Shown: positions 19,736 through 29,349, numbered from the stretch's first letter. The stretch: DNA of 64,000 nucleotides from Wenzhouxiangella sp. XN201 (GCF_011008905.1 NZ_JAAIVI010000017.1:868001-932000); one strand, 5' to 3'. The notes: a model not told the origin generated them from the letters alone. Numbers and translations: made by a program.

Positions 19736-21328
19736 ATGACCAGAATTGTACTGGTGCTCATTTCCCTGGGCTGGCTGATCCCGGCCTCGGCCACGATCGA
19801 GTCGGTCACCGTCTTTCCCGACCGCGCCACCGTTACCCGCGTGATCGACGCGCGCGTCGATGCCGGCTCCGGCGAAATTGTTCAGGACGGCCTGCCCCTG
19901 GGCCTTTCGCGCGACAGCCTGCGCATTTCGGCCAGTGGGCCCGAGGGCCTGCGCCTGGGCGGCTATCGGCTCGAGACCGTGCGCGGTAGCGAGCGGGTCA
20001 GCGAGCGTGCCCGCGAACTCGAGGATCGCCTGCAGGAACTGCGCGACGGGCGCGATGCCATCGACGACGCCATTCGTGCCCGCGAAATGCAGGTGACCCT
20101 GCTGCAGTCCCTGGCAGGCGGCGCCGGGCAGGGCGAAGGGCGGCCGGCCATCGATGGCTGGGAGAACGCACTCCAGACGATTGGTTCTGGCGCCGAGGAA
20201 GTACTGACGGCGCGCCGCCAGCTCCACCTCGATCGGCGCGAGCTGCAGAGCGAAATCGAGCGCCTCGAGCGCGAACTCAGCGACCTCGGTCAAAACCAGC
20301 AGGACACGCAGTCGCTCCATCTCGACTACGCCAGTGCTGCCAGCGGCGCGGCCCGCGTCACGATTGAATACACCGTGTCGGGTGCAGCCTGGCGCCCGAT
20401 CTACGAATGGCGCCTCGATACCGATGCCGGTAACCTGGAAATCGTGCAGTTTGCCGAAGTCCGCCAGCGCACGGGCGAGGACTGGTCTGATGCCGAATTG
20501 AGCCTGTCCCTGGCACGGCCTTCCGCCGGCGGCCGCCTGCCGGAGCTTCAGCCCTGGTGGGTCGATGTCTTCGAACCACCCAAGGAAGAACGCCTGGAGC
20601 GCGCGCGTGCGGCCGGCCAGCAGATGGACATGGCCATGGCGGAGTCGGCCGCCGCACCACCACCCGAAGCCGCCTGGGACACGGCAGATCTGATTGGCAG
20701 CGAATACACCCAGGCCTGGCAGGTCGCTGGCCGGGTCGACGTCGCCACCGATAACCAGCCCCACCGTTTCAACCTGGCCGACCACGCCCTGGATGTGAGC
20801 CTGAGTGCACGCACCGTGCCGCGCCGGCAGCCGACCGCCTGGCTTTACGCCGAGGGCGAATTCGACGGCGAAGCGCCGCTGCCGCCTGGCATGGCCACGC
20901 TCTACCAGGACGATACCCTGGTCGGACAGGTGCGCTTCGGCGGTGTCGCACCCGGCGGCGAACTGGCTTCCAGTTTCGGCGTGGACGACCGCATCACGGT
21001 CGAACACGAATTGCTCGAGGACGAACGCGCCACCGAAGGCATGATTCGCAAGTCCACCGTTCTGACGCGCAGCTACCGCATCAGCGTCACCAGCGGCCAC
21101 GCCCGGGCGATCGATTTGACCGTACTCGACCAGATGCCGGTCTCGCGCGACGAGCGCATCGAAGTGAGCCTGACGGATGCCACCACACCGCCGGACGAAC
21201 GCGATGTCGACGACAAGCCCGGCGTACTCGCCTGGGAGCGCGAACTCGCCCCCGGCGATGAGGAAGTCCTGACCATCGGCTATCGCCTGACCTTCCCGGA
21301 GGATCTCGAAGGCGTTCAGGGCTGGTAA
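19736..21328 (+). CDS. MuiA-like DUF4139/DUF4140 protein
   Basis: 530 aa. N-terminal signal peptide (about 18 residues, LISLGWLIPASA), then TIESVTVFPDRATVTRVIDA typical of DUF4140, a coiled-coil segment around residues 85-180, and a C-terminal DUF4139 region with VTIEYTVSGAAWRPIYEWRL and VLTRSYRISV. This is the layout of the mucoidy-inhibitor MuiA family (TIGR02231). Molecular role is unknown; probably periplasmic. Start follows GGAGAAG, a good ribosome-binding site. Confidence 0.82.
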   Translation: MTRIVLVLISLGWLIPASATIESVTVFPDRATVTRVIDARVDAGSGEIVQDGLPLGLSRDSLRISASGPEGLRLGGYRLETVRGSERVSERARELEDRLQELRDGRDAIDDAIRAREMQVTLLQSLAGGAGQGEGRPAIDGWENALQTIGSGAEEVLTARRQLHLDRRELQSEIERLERELSDLGQNQQDTQSLHLDYASAASGAARVTIEYTVSGAAWRPIYEWRLDTDAGNLEIVQFAEVRQRTGEDWSDAELSLSLARPSAGGRLPELQPWWVDVFEPPKEERLERARAAGQQMDMAMAESAAAPPPEAAWDTADLIGSEYTQAWQVAGRVDVATDNQPHRFNLADHALDVSLSARTVPRRQPTAWLYAEGEFDGEAPLPPGMATLYQDDTLVGQVRFGGVAPGGELASSFGVDDRITVEHELLEDERATEGMIRKSTVLTRSYRISVTSGHARAIDLTVLDQMPVSRDERIEVSLTDATTPPDERDVDDKPGVLAWERELAPGDEEVLTIGYRLTFPEDLEGVQGW

Positions 21329-21341
21329 AAGGTCATTAAAG

Positions 21342-22481
21342 TTAGTTGGTTGCTGGATCCGGTGCGTCCAGGTTCGCGCCGAAAAACAGCCTGATATGAC
21401 TGACAATGCGTTCCGCTGCCCGCCCGTCACCGAACGGGTTGTTCACCCTGGCCATGGACTGGTAGGCGTCATCGTCGTCGAGTAAGGAAGCCGTCATTTC
21501 GACGATCTGTCCGGTGTCGGTGCCTACAAGTCTGGCGGTTCCGGCTTTGATCGCTTCGGGTCGCTCGGTGGTTTCCCTCAGGACCAGGACAGGCTTGCCT
21601 AGGCTGGGCGCCTCTTCTTGCAGGCCCCCGGAGTCGGTCAGCAACAGGTGGCAGCGCTGGATGGCGCCGATCAGACCTGGATAGGAGAGAGGCTCGACCA
21701 GAAAGGCGCGGGGATGTTGGCCCAGCGCTTTCTCGATCGGTTGCCGGACCCGAAGATTGCGGTGAAGCGGCAATACGATACGAAGATCGGGATACCGATC
21801 GAGCAAAATCGAGAAGGCGCGCAGGATGGAATCAATTCTCGCGCCCCAATTCTCCCGGCGGTGCACCGTGGCGAGAATGACGCGCCCCACGTCCCAGTCG
21901 AGACCCTCCACGGGACATTCCGGCCTGGTCGCAGCGGTCTGGAACAGTGCATCGACCACGGTGTTGCCGGTTTTGATGATCCGCCCTTCTATGCCGCTGG
22001 ACTTCAGGTTGACGACGGCCTCGTCCGTGGGGGCAAAGTTGATTGTGGCCAATTGCGAAATCAGTCGGCGATTCATTTCCTCCGGAAACGGATCCTGCGC
22101 TGTGTTGGTGCGCAGCCCGGCCTCCACGTGAGCCACGGGGATGTGCATGTAGAAAGCAGTCAGTGCTCCGGCGAATGCGGTCGTGGTATCTCCCTGAACC
22201 ACGACGAGATCCGGTTTTGCCGACTCGAGAGCCTGACTCAGCCCGTCAATGCTGCGACTGGCGATATCGGTCAGGCTCTGGTCGCGTTGCATGATGGCGA
22301 GGTCCTGGTCGGGCGTGAGCCCGAAATGCTGCATCACCTGTTCCACCATTTCACGGTGTTGGCCGGTCAACAGGACGATTGCCCTGCAGTCGCGGTGCTT
22401 TTCCAGCTCATGAATGACCGGAGCCAGTTTGATGGCTTCCGGGCGCGTCCCGATGATGATTGCAATACGAAGTTGGGGCAT
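21342..22481 (-). CDS. wecB: UDP-N-acetylglucosamine 2-epimerase (non-hydrolysing)
   Basis: Interconverts UDP-GlcNAc and UDP-ManNAc. 379 aa with GTRPEAIKLAP, VQGDTTTAFAG, AHVEAGLRT, PFPEEMNRR, ATVHRREN and LLTDSGGLQEEAPSLGKPVL, all catalytic blocks of WecB. The open frame extends 99 codons upstream into the divergent promoter region, but MPQLRIAIIIGTRPE is the family N-terminus. Divergent from nfrB; since the NfrB-type synthase is reported to use ManNAc precursors made by WecB in E. coli, the pairing is functionally sensible. Confidence 0.92.
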   Translation of the reverse strand: MPQLRIAIIIGTRPEAIKLAPVIHELEKHRDCRAIVLLTGQHREMVEQVMQHFGLTPDQDLAIMQRDQSLTDIASRSIDGLSQALESAKPDLVVVQGDTTTAFAGALTAFYMHIPVAHVEAGLRTNTAQDPFPEEMNRRLISQLATINFAPTDEAVVNLKSSGIEGRIIKTGNTVVDALFQTAATRPECPVEGLDWDVGRVILATVHRRENWGARIDSILRAFSILLDRYPDLRIVLPLHRNLRVRQPIEKALGQHPRAFLVEPLSYPGLIGAIQRCHLLLTDSGGLQEEAPSLGKPVLVLRETTERPEAIKAGTARLVGTDTGQIVEMTASLLDDDDAYQSMARVNNPFGDGRAAERIVSHIRLFFGANLDAPDPATN

Positions 22482-22583
22482 GGCCCGGCGGCACCTGAGA
22501 ATGTCTCGTCCGAAGCCCGAGACGATGCCCGCAAGCCGGTTGGGAGTCAAGACAGGCGCGGCTTGTGTCGAGGGCGTCCGACG

Positions 22584-22612
22584 TGGACAAACGTTGTTTT
22601 CCCGTCTAGAAT
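22584..22612 (+). promoter_or_regulatory. Sigma-70 promoter candidate for nfrBA
   Basis: TGGACA, 17-nt spacer, TAGAAT, each one mismatch from consensus. It predicts a start near 22619 and a leader of about 135 nt before nfrB. The leader opens with two small hairpins (GAGAA-GGGG-TTCTC then T5, and GGGCT-N6-AGCCC). Confidence 0.55.
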
Positions 22613-22619
22613 CGTTCCA

Positions 22620-22635
22620 TGTGATGCACATCACA
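22620..22635. promoter_or_regulatory. CRP/Clp/Vfr-type operator in the wecB-nfrB gap
   Basis: TGTGATGCACATCACA: TGTGA-N6-TCACA with both half-sites perfect and the symmetry extending to TGTGATG/CATCACA. It overlaps the predicted start of the nfrB promoter, so binding there would repress nfrB; it could instead activate wecB from upstream. Confidence 0.7.
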
Positions 22636-22753
22636 AAGTCGAGAAGGGGTTCTCTTTTTGGGCTTTCAGGAGCCCGTATGTAACCGCACCAGCTTCCACC
22701 CGGGATGCAGGCTGACAGGCCGTCGATGCCGGTAACAAAGGGGTACGCGAAAG

Positions 22754-24952
22754 ATGCAATGGGTTGACCTGGTGGCAACGTATCTGTTTGCCCTCAAGTA
22801 CATAACCATATTGACCGCCATCCTTCTCGCGATTCTGAGCCTGGATGACCTGTTCATCGACCTGGTTTACTGGGGCCGCCGGATCTGGAGAAGTCTCACC
22901 GTATATCGACGTTTTCAGCGTGCTGGCACGGGGTCCCTGCTGGACGCGCCACAGAAACCCATTGCACTCATGATCCCTGCGTGGCAAGAGGCCGAAGTCA
23001 TCGGTGAGATGATCGACGCTGCCGGGCGATCGATCAACTACGAGAACTACCATATCGTGGTCGGCACCTATCCGAACGACTCCGAAACCCAGGCGGTGGT
23101 CGAAAAACTTGCGCATCGCCATCCGACGGTGCACAAGGTCATATGTGCGCGTCCCGGTCCGACCAGCAAGGCTGATTGTCTCAACAACGTGGTCGCCAGA
23201 ATCTTCGAGCTCGAAGATGAACTTGGTATCCGCTTTGAAGGGTTCGTGCTCCACGATGCCGAAGATGTCATTCCGCCGATGGAGTTGCGGGTTTTCAACC
23301 ACCTTCTGGATCAGAAGGATCTCATCCAGATTCCAGTCTACCCGTTGCCGCGCTCGCTTCATCAGTTTACCGGTGGGCACTACATCGATGAATTCGCAGA
23401 ACAGCACGCCAAGGATGTCGTGATCAGGGAGGCGCTGGCTGGACAGGTTCCCAGTGCCGGTGTCGGAACGTGCTTCAGTCGACGTGCCCTGTTGAGTCTG
23501 ATGCGCGAACAGGATGCCCTTCCTTTCGATACGCAATCGCTGACCGAAGACTATGACATCGCTATTCGTCTGGCCCGCAAGGGGATGAAGGAGGTCTTCG
23601 TTCGCTTTCCCAGCTCACGTCGAGATCGAGATGATGAACTGGAAGCAACGGTGGTGGCGGTCCGGGAGTATTTCCCGGATCGCTTCATGGCAGCTGTTCG
23701 CCAGAAGTCCCGCTGGATAACCGGCATTGTGTTCCAGGGTTCGAGCAGTCTTCGCTGGGGCGGCTCGTTCTGGCTGAACTACTTTCTGTGGCGCGACCGC
23801 CGCGGCCTGCTAGCGCACCCGGTCTCCTTTCTGGCGACCTTTCTTCTGTTCAATGTCGCAATATTATGGGCGTATGAGCTTGTAAGTAATGATCCCTACA
23901 GATTCCTGAGCATGTTTGCAGACGATCAGGTCCTGGTCGTGCTCTTGTGGCTCAATGGGTTCCTTCTTCTCAATCGTTTATTGCACCGCATATATTTTGT
24001 AACCACGCAGTACGGCCTTGTTCAGGGCCTGATGTCAGGCCCACGGATGCTCTGGAGTAACGTGATCAATTTCGCAGCCACGTGCCGGGCATCCTGGCTG
24101 TTCCTGACAGCAAAGCAGCGCAGGGGAATGGACTGGGACAAGACCCTTCACGAATTTCCTGAACTTGAGAAGACCGTTCATACGGGTGCTTTGGGAGAAG
24201 CGGCAGTGGCCCGAGGAATGCTTGCCGAGGCCGAGCTCAATCATGCCTTGACGGAACGTCGCCCGGTCGAGCGGCTAGGGCAGACTCTGTTGCGGCTGGA
24301 ACTGATTTCTCCGGATGACCTGGCGCTGTTGCTTGCCGAACAGGCGGGCGTTGAGAACGAGCCATTCGATCCGCGCAACGTCACGCCCGAGCAACGCGAG
24401 CTTCTGGCGAAAGGGGTCGCCCGAAAATACGGCGTCTTTCCGCTGAGGCGTGAAACGGACGGGACTCTGGTCGTGGCCCGTGAGACTGCCCTGTTACCTG
24501 TTCAGTTGCAGGGGCTGCAGCGTCGCGTCGGCTCGCCGGTACGTTTCGTGATTGTGCCTCAGGGCACGGTTACAACCGCTCTGCGAATGTACTGCAGTGA
24601 CAAACCGCAGGAAGCCCCGTTCTCCTTACTTGAAAAGGCCGTGGAGAAGGGACAGTTGAGCCGCAGCAGCGCGGAAAGGGTCTGGGAAGATTACGTGCAC
24701 CGGCAGGTTCTGTTGGGCGACATCCTGCTGGGCACTCACACTATCCAGTCGGGGGCGTTGTACCAGGCGCTGCTGGAATTCGAGGATTCCGATCTGCCCC
24801 TTGGTCAATATCTGGTTCAGAAAGGATACTTGAGCGAACAAGCACTCGAGGAGGGCCTGGCGGTTCAGAGCCATTTCCAGCCGACGATGCGGCAATTGCT
24901 GGCGGAGGCGGACGTGGACTTGTCAGTCCTGCAGTCGGAGGAACAACCATGA
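22754..24952 (+). CDS. nfrB: NfrB-like glycosyltransferase with MshEN c-di-GMP domain
   Basis: Inner-membrane family-2 synthase, likely polymerising a ManNAc-type exopolysaccharide; in E. coli the N4-receptor locus. 732 aa: N-terminal membrane helix (about 10-35), GT2 domain with IPAWQEAEVIGEM, HDAEDV (167-172), TEDYDIAIRL (264-273) and QKSRW (317-321), membrane helices at about 355-415, then a C-terminal MshEN domain. Its motif RLGQTLLRLELISPDDL (507-523) continuing to LLLAEQ fits RLGxxL...L..Q, the c-di-GMP-binding pattern; a second related block starts near 690. Ends in an ATGA overlap with nfrA. Confidence 0.88.
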   Translation: MQWVDLVATYLFALKYITILTAILLAILSLDDLFIDLVYWGRRIWRSLTVYRRFQRAGTGSLLDAPQKPIALMIPAWQEAEVIGEMIDAAGRSINYENYHIVVGTYPNDSETQAVVEKLAHRHPTVHKVICARPGPTSKADCLNNVVARIFELEDELGIRFEGFVLHDAEDVIPPMELRVFNHLLDQKDLIQIPVYPLPRSLHQFTGGHYIDEFAEQHAKDVVIREALAGQVPSAGVGTCFSRRALLSLMREQDALPFDTQSLTEDYDIAIRLARKGMKEVFVRFPSSRRDRDDELEATVVAVREYFPDRFMAAVRQKSRWITGIVFQGSSSLRWGGSFWLNYFLWRDRRGLLAHPVSFLATFLLFNVAILWAYELVSNDPYRFLSMFADDQVLVVLLWLNGFLLLNRLLHRIYFVTTQYGLVQGLMSGPRMLWSNVINFAATCRASWLFLTAKQRRGMDWDKTLHEFPELEKTVHTGALGEAAVARGMLAEAELNHALTERRPVERLGQTLLRLELISPDDLALLLAEQAGVENEPFDPRNVTPEQRELLAKGVARKYGVFPLRRETDGTLVVARETALLPVQLQGLQRRVGSPVRFVIVPQGTVTTALRMYCSDKPQEAPFSLLEKAVEKGQLSRSSAERVWEDYVHRQVLLGDILLGTHTIQSGALYQALLEFEDSDLPLGQYLVQKGYLSEQALEEGLAVQSHFQPTMRQLLAEADVDLSVLQSEEQP

Positions 24953-27900
24953 AAGTCTGTTCCCTGGTCCTGTGCTCTGTTCTGGTCTGTTCATTGACGC
25001 CGATTCCCGAGCCGGTTCAGGCGCGCCAGTCCAGCGAGGAGTCGACGGAGTATCCAAGAGTTCTCGATGGTCTGGGCGAACTGGCGCGACATCGTGCCTA
25101 TCCATACGTGGAACGAGCGCAGCGCGCAGTCGCCGAGGGCGAACTGGAAGTTGCAATCGAACACTGGCGTGCGGCACTGGAGCGGGCACAAGGCCATGTG
25201 CCGATCATCCGGGCACTGGCCGAGGCCTTGTTGGCCGCAGACCGTCCCGCGGCGGCCGATGAATTGCTCGAATCCGCTCCGGAGGACGATGGACTGCAAG
25301 CACTCAAGCAACAGGCGAGACTCGAATGGCTTGCGGACGGCGAAGATCCGCCGTCGGTCGAGCGCTGGTTGGCATGGCTGGCATCCGCCTCGACCAGTGA
25401 TGCCCGGGCGCTGATCGACGGCTATGCCTTTTCCGACGGAGAAGATCTGGATCTCGAAGGCAAGTTGACCCGACTCAGCCGCGTTCCCTGTCCGGGCAAC
25501 GGTTGCATTCATGCAATCGAGCGACGCGTCGTCATGGCAGAGTCGGCCGGCGAATGGGCCCATGTCATCGATGCCCTGCAGCAGCTCAAGGCGTATCGGA
25601 GCTGGGCGAGTGAAGACCGGGTCCGGGCCGTTTCCGCCTGGATCGCCCAGGGTGAATGGCGGGAGATGGAACAATGGCTGCTGGAAGAGCAATCGGCCCA
25701 GTATCCCGAACTGATCAGGATGGCGATCCAGAATGCCATCGGCCAGTCCGAATGGGAAGTGGCTCGCCGGCTACTGGAGGCGCTGGAGGTCAATTATGGA
25801 TTGCGCGCGGATGAAGCCAGTCAGCTGGAACAGGTCTACGCTGAACTGGGTGAATTGGAGCGGGCTGCGGAACTGATTCGCACGCGCGGGGAGTGCCTCC
25901 GCGCAGTCGCGCAGTTGATCGAGGCCGGGCTGGCTGAGAAAGCTCATGAATGGCTGGGAGATTGCAAACCCAGGCCAGCCGAGGTCTGGCTTGATCTGGC
26001 CGTCGAGCTCGAGGCAGTGGACCTTCTGATTGATCAGCGGTTTGATCAGTCCGGGCCGGAGGGAAGAAGGATCGAGGCGGTCGCGGTGCTCTTGCAGCGC
26101 CGTGGAGAAGATGAGGAACTGATCAGGCTGTTTCACGACTCTCAGCATCCGGTCGCCCGGGAATACCTGCTGGCTGCGCTGGAGCGTCAAGAGCATTACG
26201 AGCAAGCCGCAGAAATTGTCCGGAACCGGTATCAGTCGACAGGATCCCGGAAGGATCTCGAACGCGCGAGCTACTTCTACCTGCTTGCTGACGAACGCAA
26301 GAAGGCTGCCCGCCTGTTGGTCGAGTCGGCGCCGTTTGGCGACGATGAACTGGGCCGACAACTGTCCCGGCGTTTGCTTACCTTGTATCCCCTGCCGGAA
26401 GTCGATCCAGGGGCAGCAGCTGCCGTTCGGGTTGTTGCGAATACCAGCGATCCGGATCTGCGAATCGATGGCGCCAATACCTTGCATTCCACCGGTCGCT
26501 GCGCGGATGTCCGTGACCTGGATCTAGTTCCCTCGGGTCCGCGGGCCGGTAAGGTTCACCAGCTGCTTGGGTTCTGCCTGCAGCAGGAAGCGCCGGGACT
26601 TGCCGTGCATCACTTTGGTCAGGCCGATCGCCTGGGCATTGCTCGAGCACGCGGTCCATTGGCCGTTTCCCTGTTTGAATCCGGCAGACCGGAGGAAGCG
26701 CTGGACGTCCTGGAACGGCTCGAATCCGATGGGAGGCTGGCTCCGGAGCAATACCGGCTGAAGGTGGAAGCGGCGCTCGAGGCAGGCCGGTATTCGACCG
26801 CTGCCGAAGCGCATGCGCAACTCGGTGACCAGAAGGATGACCGCCAGTGGTGGTCGATGCGCGCCAGAATTGCCCAGGGCCTGGGTCAGTTCAAGCAGGC
26901 CTTGCAGTGGTGGACAATCGTGGAGGAACGTTGGCACTCGGCCGAAGCCACGTTCCAGATCGGGGTGCTTCATCACGAAATGGGAGATTTTGAAGCCGCA
27001 GCGAATGCGCTGGGTCGCGCAGTTGAAAGGGATCCGGACAATGCGAAATATCTCTCCGAACATGCCTATGCCCTGGAACGCTTGGACTCCAGGCAGTCCG
27101 TGGCGGTGTTCGAGCAGGCGCTGCGCCACGAACCCTGGCGGTTCGAACTGCACGAGCAACTCGGATACGTTCATGCCCGGCTGAAGCAAGGCGAGCCGGC
27201 CCGGGCAGCGTTTCGTCAGGCCATCGATCGGCTGCGCCCCGAATTGCCGCCGCCCGACCTTGACCCCCAGGAGACGCGCAAGCGCTCATATCTGGTTCGG
27301 CGCAGCCACGAAGTGCTGGGACGGCGCTGGCGGGTCGAGTTCAGCGCTTGGGCGGCAACGGACAGTGTTCCCGGCGAATTCTTCCTCGCGGAGGATCCGC
27401 CGAGAAACTACGCCAACCTGATCGTTGATCGCCAGCTCGGAGCCGATTCCGGCCTGGGCAGCATTCACGCCCGCGCCCGGTTGATCGGGCAGGGCGGTTC
27501 CGATGATCCGTTTTCCGATCGCGCCGTGACCCTGGGCATGACCTGGCACCTGCCGCTCGGTAAGACCGTTGTCGGAGTCGATTGGCTCGAGCCCGAGAAT
27601 GGCACTGGGGAGATTCTGGTGCACGCGGCTTCGGAGTGGCTGAGCGACGGAAAATACCGGCGTGACTGGCGTCCGGAGACCCCATCCTGGCAGGAGAGAC
27701 GATTCTATGTCGAGGGCGCCTGGTGGGCCCGAAGCGATGCGTATCTCGTGTCGGCCAGATTCGACCATGCCTGGCACTTTGCTGTTGACGACTGGCGGGC
27801 AACCAGCTGGTATCCGTATCTGCTGGCCGAGTCCCGGTTGGTTCGTAGCGGTCACGATGTGCGTGTCGGAGCGGGAATCGGCCTCCGAAAATGGTCCGGG

Positions 27901-28020
27901 GAGAGTCGCTACGACGCCCACAAGCGCGTTCACAGTCTGCGCCTGGAGTTCCAGCACGCGGTCGAAACCAATATTGCCGATCGAAACGGCGTTTTCCTGC
28001 GCCTGGAGAGTGCATGGTGA
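24949..28020 (+). CDS. nfrA: NfrA-like outer-membrane TPR/porin protein
   Basis: Outer-membrane partner of NfrB, expected to export the glycan and, in E. coli, to serve as phage N4 receptor. 1023 aa, close to E. coli NfrA: signal peptide (first 25 residues, ending PVQA), a long TPR-rich periplasmic region (for example WHSAEATFQIGVLHHEMGDF and its neighbours), and a C-terminal beta-strand-rich domain from about residue 780 ending in aromatic-rich strands and LRLESAW. Coupled to nfrB (ATGA) and to the next gene (7-nt overlap). Confidence 0.87.
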   Translation: MKVCSLVLCSVLVCSLTPIPEPVQARQSSEESTEYPRVLDGLGELARHRAYPYVERAQRAVAEGELEVAIEHWRAALERAQGHVPIIRALAEALLAADRPAAADELLESAPEDDGLQALKQQARLEWLADGEDPPSVERWLAWLASASTSDARALIDGYAFSDGEDLDLEGKLTRLSRVPCPGNGCIHAIERRVVMAESAGEWAHVIDALQQLKAYRSWASEDRVRAVSAWIAQGEWREMEQWLLEEQSAQYPELIRMAIQNAIGQSEWEVARRLLEALEVNYGLRADEASQLEQVYAELGELERAAELIRTRGECLRAVAQLIEAGLAEKAHEWLGDCKPRPAEVWLDLAVELEAVDLLIDQRFDQSGPEGRRIEAVAVLLQRRGEDEELIRLFHDSQHPVAREYLLAALERQEHYEQAAEIVRNRYQSTGSRKDLERASYFYLLADERKKAARLLVESAPFGDDELGRQLSRRLLTLYPLPEVDPGAAAAVRVVANTSDPDLRIDGANTLHSTGRCADVRDLDLVPSGPRAGKVHQLLGFCLQQEAPGLAVHHFGQADRLGIARARGPLAVSLFESGRPEEALDVLERLESDGRLAPEQYRLKVEAALEAGRYSTAAEAHAQLGDQKDDRQWWSMRARIAQGLGQFKQALQWWTIVEERWHSAEATFQIGVLHHEMGDFEAAANALGRAVERDPDNAKYLSEHAYALERLDSRQSVAVFEQALRHEPWRFELHEQLGYVHARLKQGEPARAAFRQAIDRLRPELPPPDLDPQETRKRSYLVRRSHEVLGRRWRVEFSAWAATDSVPGEFFLAEDPPRNYANLIVDRQLGADSGLGSIHARARLIGQGGSDDPFSDRAVTLGMTWHLPLGKTVVGVDWLEPENGTGEILVHAASEWLSDGKYRRDWRPETPSWQERRFYVEGAWWARSDAYLVSARFDHAWHFAVDDWRATSWYPYLLAESRLVRSGHDVRVGAGIGLRKWSGESRYDAHKRVHSLRLEFQHAVETNIADRNGVFLRLESAW

Positions 28021-28874
28021 AACGTTTGAAGCGAACAATTCCGATGGTCGCATTGCTGGTCATGCTGGCTGCACCCGCGTGGGGCGCTACCGTGTTCTAT
28101 CAGCCGCAGTCGCGCGATTCAGGCCTTGGGCCAGCCCAGTGGAGTGCGATCTGGGAAGACCTGAAGCGGCAGGGGCACGATGGGCTGGTCGTGCAGTGGA
28201 CCCGATTCAACGACGAAGACTTTGGCGGCTCGACGGGATGGTTGGCACAAGTCATCGACTCGGCCATGGAAGCCGGACTGGAAACCCACATCGGCTTGTA
28301 TTGGAACGATGCCTGGTTGGACAGCCTGCTTGCAGACGAGTCCGCGTGGGGCGACCGGCTCAATCTCATGCTGCAGCGCAACCTCGACACGGCCCACAAC
28401 TGGCGCCACCTGGTCGTGAGGAAGGAGTTTGCCGGCTGGTATTTGCCGCTGGAGCTGCCCGATCGGGGTCTGCACGACGCGGACAGGCGCGCCCTGCTGA
28501 CGCGCCAGGTGGCGCTCCTTGCCGGGGCTCTCGATGGTCCGCTGGCCGTAAGCAGCTACTTCACCGGTTTCCAGTTGCCCCGGGACTATGCCGGGTGGCT
28601 GGAAGCGCTCGCCGAAGAGGCAGGCGTCACGCTGTGGGTCCAGGACGGCGCCGGGGTCAAGCGGCTCACCAGTCGCGAACGCGCCCTGTATCTCGAGTTG
28701 CTCGACTGCCGGATCGGGATCATTCGGGAGGCCTTTGAACAGACCAGCGCACCCGAAGAATCGTTCTCCGCCAGGCCTGGGGCTCCGGAAGCGGCCGTGA
28801 ATGTGGCAGATTGTCATGAGACACTGCTCTTTTCGCTGCGCTACATCGCAGCCGGGAATGCGCTTCCGCTCTGA
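28014..28874 (+). CDS. YbcH/DUF4434-like periplasmic protein of the nfr operon
   Basis: 286 aa with a signal peptide (MVALLVMLAAPAWGA). VFYQPQSRDSGLGPAQW and DGLVVQWTRFNDEDFGG followed by ETHIGLYWNDAWL look like the start of a TIM-barrel, as in DUF4434 glycosidase-like proteins. It is the third gene of the operon, the position of ybcH in E. coli. A role in trimming or processing the glycan is inference from position. ATG overlaps the nfrA stop. Confidence 0.65.
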   Translation: MVKRLKRTIPMVALLVMLAAPAWGATVFYQPQSRDSGLGPAQWSAIWEDLKRQGHDGLVVQWTRFNDEDFGGSTGWLAQVIDSAMEAGLETHIGLYWNDAWLDSLLADESAWGDRLNLMLQRNLDTAHNWRHLVVRKEFAGWYLPLELPDRGLHDADRRALLTRQVALLAGALDGPLAVSSYFTGFQLPRDYAGWLEALAEEAGVTLWVQDGAGVKRLTSRERALYLELLDCRIGIIREAFEQTSAPEESFSARPGAPEAAVNVADCHETLLFSLRYIAAGNALPL

Positions 28875-28898
28875 GTGGAAGAAACCGCTTCGCCAACG

Positions 28899-28928
28899 AA
28901 AAAGCCGCGCTCGGTGGCGCGGCTTTTT
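28899..28928. terminator. Bidirectional intrinsic terminator
   Basis: AAAAA GCCGCGC - TCGGTG - GCGCGGC TTTTT: a 7-bp GC stem flanked by A's and T's so it works both ways, ending the nfr operon on one strand and rpsT on the other. Confidence 0.92.
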
Positions 28929-28954
28929 CATATTCAGCTTGTACCGGGCGAGGT

Positions 28955-29218
28955 TTAGCCCAGATCGCGGACGTGCTGGTTCAGCCGCGACTTGTGGCGG
29001 GCGGCCTTGTTGGCGTGCATGATGCCCTTGGACACGGCGCGGTCGATGGCCGGCACGGCTGCCTTGTAGGCTTCTTCGGCCGCGGCCTTGTCGCCCGATT
29101 CGATGGCGCGAAGCACCTGCTTGATCCGGGTGCGCACGTGCGAGCGCTGCGAGGCGTTATGCTGCCGATGCTTCTCAGCCTGGCGGGCACGCTTGCGGGC
29201 GGATACGCTATTGGCCAC
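28955..29218 (-). CDS. rpsT: 30S ribosomal protein S20
   Basis: Primary 16S-rRNA-binding protein. 87 aa, MANSVSARKRARQAEKHRQH and HKSRLNQHVRDLG are standard S20 ends. Monocistronic, divergent from murJ as in many gammaproteobacteria. Confidence 0.97.
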   Translation of the reverse strand: MANSVSARKRARQAEKHRQHNASQRSHVRTRIKQVLRAIESGDKAAAEEAYKAAVPAIDRAVSKGIMHANKAARHKSRLNQHVRDLG

Positions 29219-29264
29219 GTTGGAATCTCCTGGAAAATACGATCAGTGTTTAATCAAGCCGGCT

Positions 29265-29293
29265 ATTATCGGGCGATGCGCCTCGATAGTCAA
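29265..29293 (-). promoter_or_regulatory. Sigma-70 promoter of rpsT
   Basis: On the minus strand TTGACT, a 17-nt spacer, GATAAT. It lies about 46 nt before the rpsT ATG. Confidence 0.65.
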
Positions 29294-29316
29294 CATCCAC
29301 CAGCGCCGACCTTGCT

Positions 29317-29348
29317 GGTCCCCGGTCCCTGGTCCCTGGTCCCTGTCC
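29317..29348. repeat. Tandem heptamer GGTCCCT x4, single arm, touching murJ
   Basis: GGTCCCC and three GGTCCCT, then GTCC, ending 1 nt before the murJ ATG. No facing arm is found. The reverse complement GGGACCA is of the same class as the GGGACTC array between pth and ychF. It replaces the place where a Shine-Dalgarno would be. Confidence 0.75.
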
Positions 29349-29349
29349 G

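Noticed and set aside
19715-21430. 571-codon minus-strand open frame
   Set aside because: Antisense to the MuiA-like gene, which has a signal peptide, ribosome-binding site and family blocks.
22636-22753. c-di-GMP riboswitch in the nfrB leader
   Set aside because: There are small hairpins, but the conserved GEMM blocks are not recognisable.
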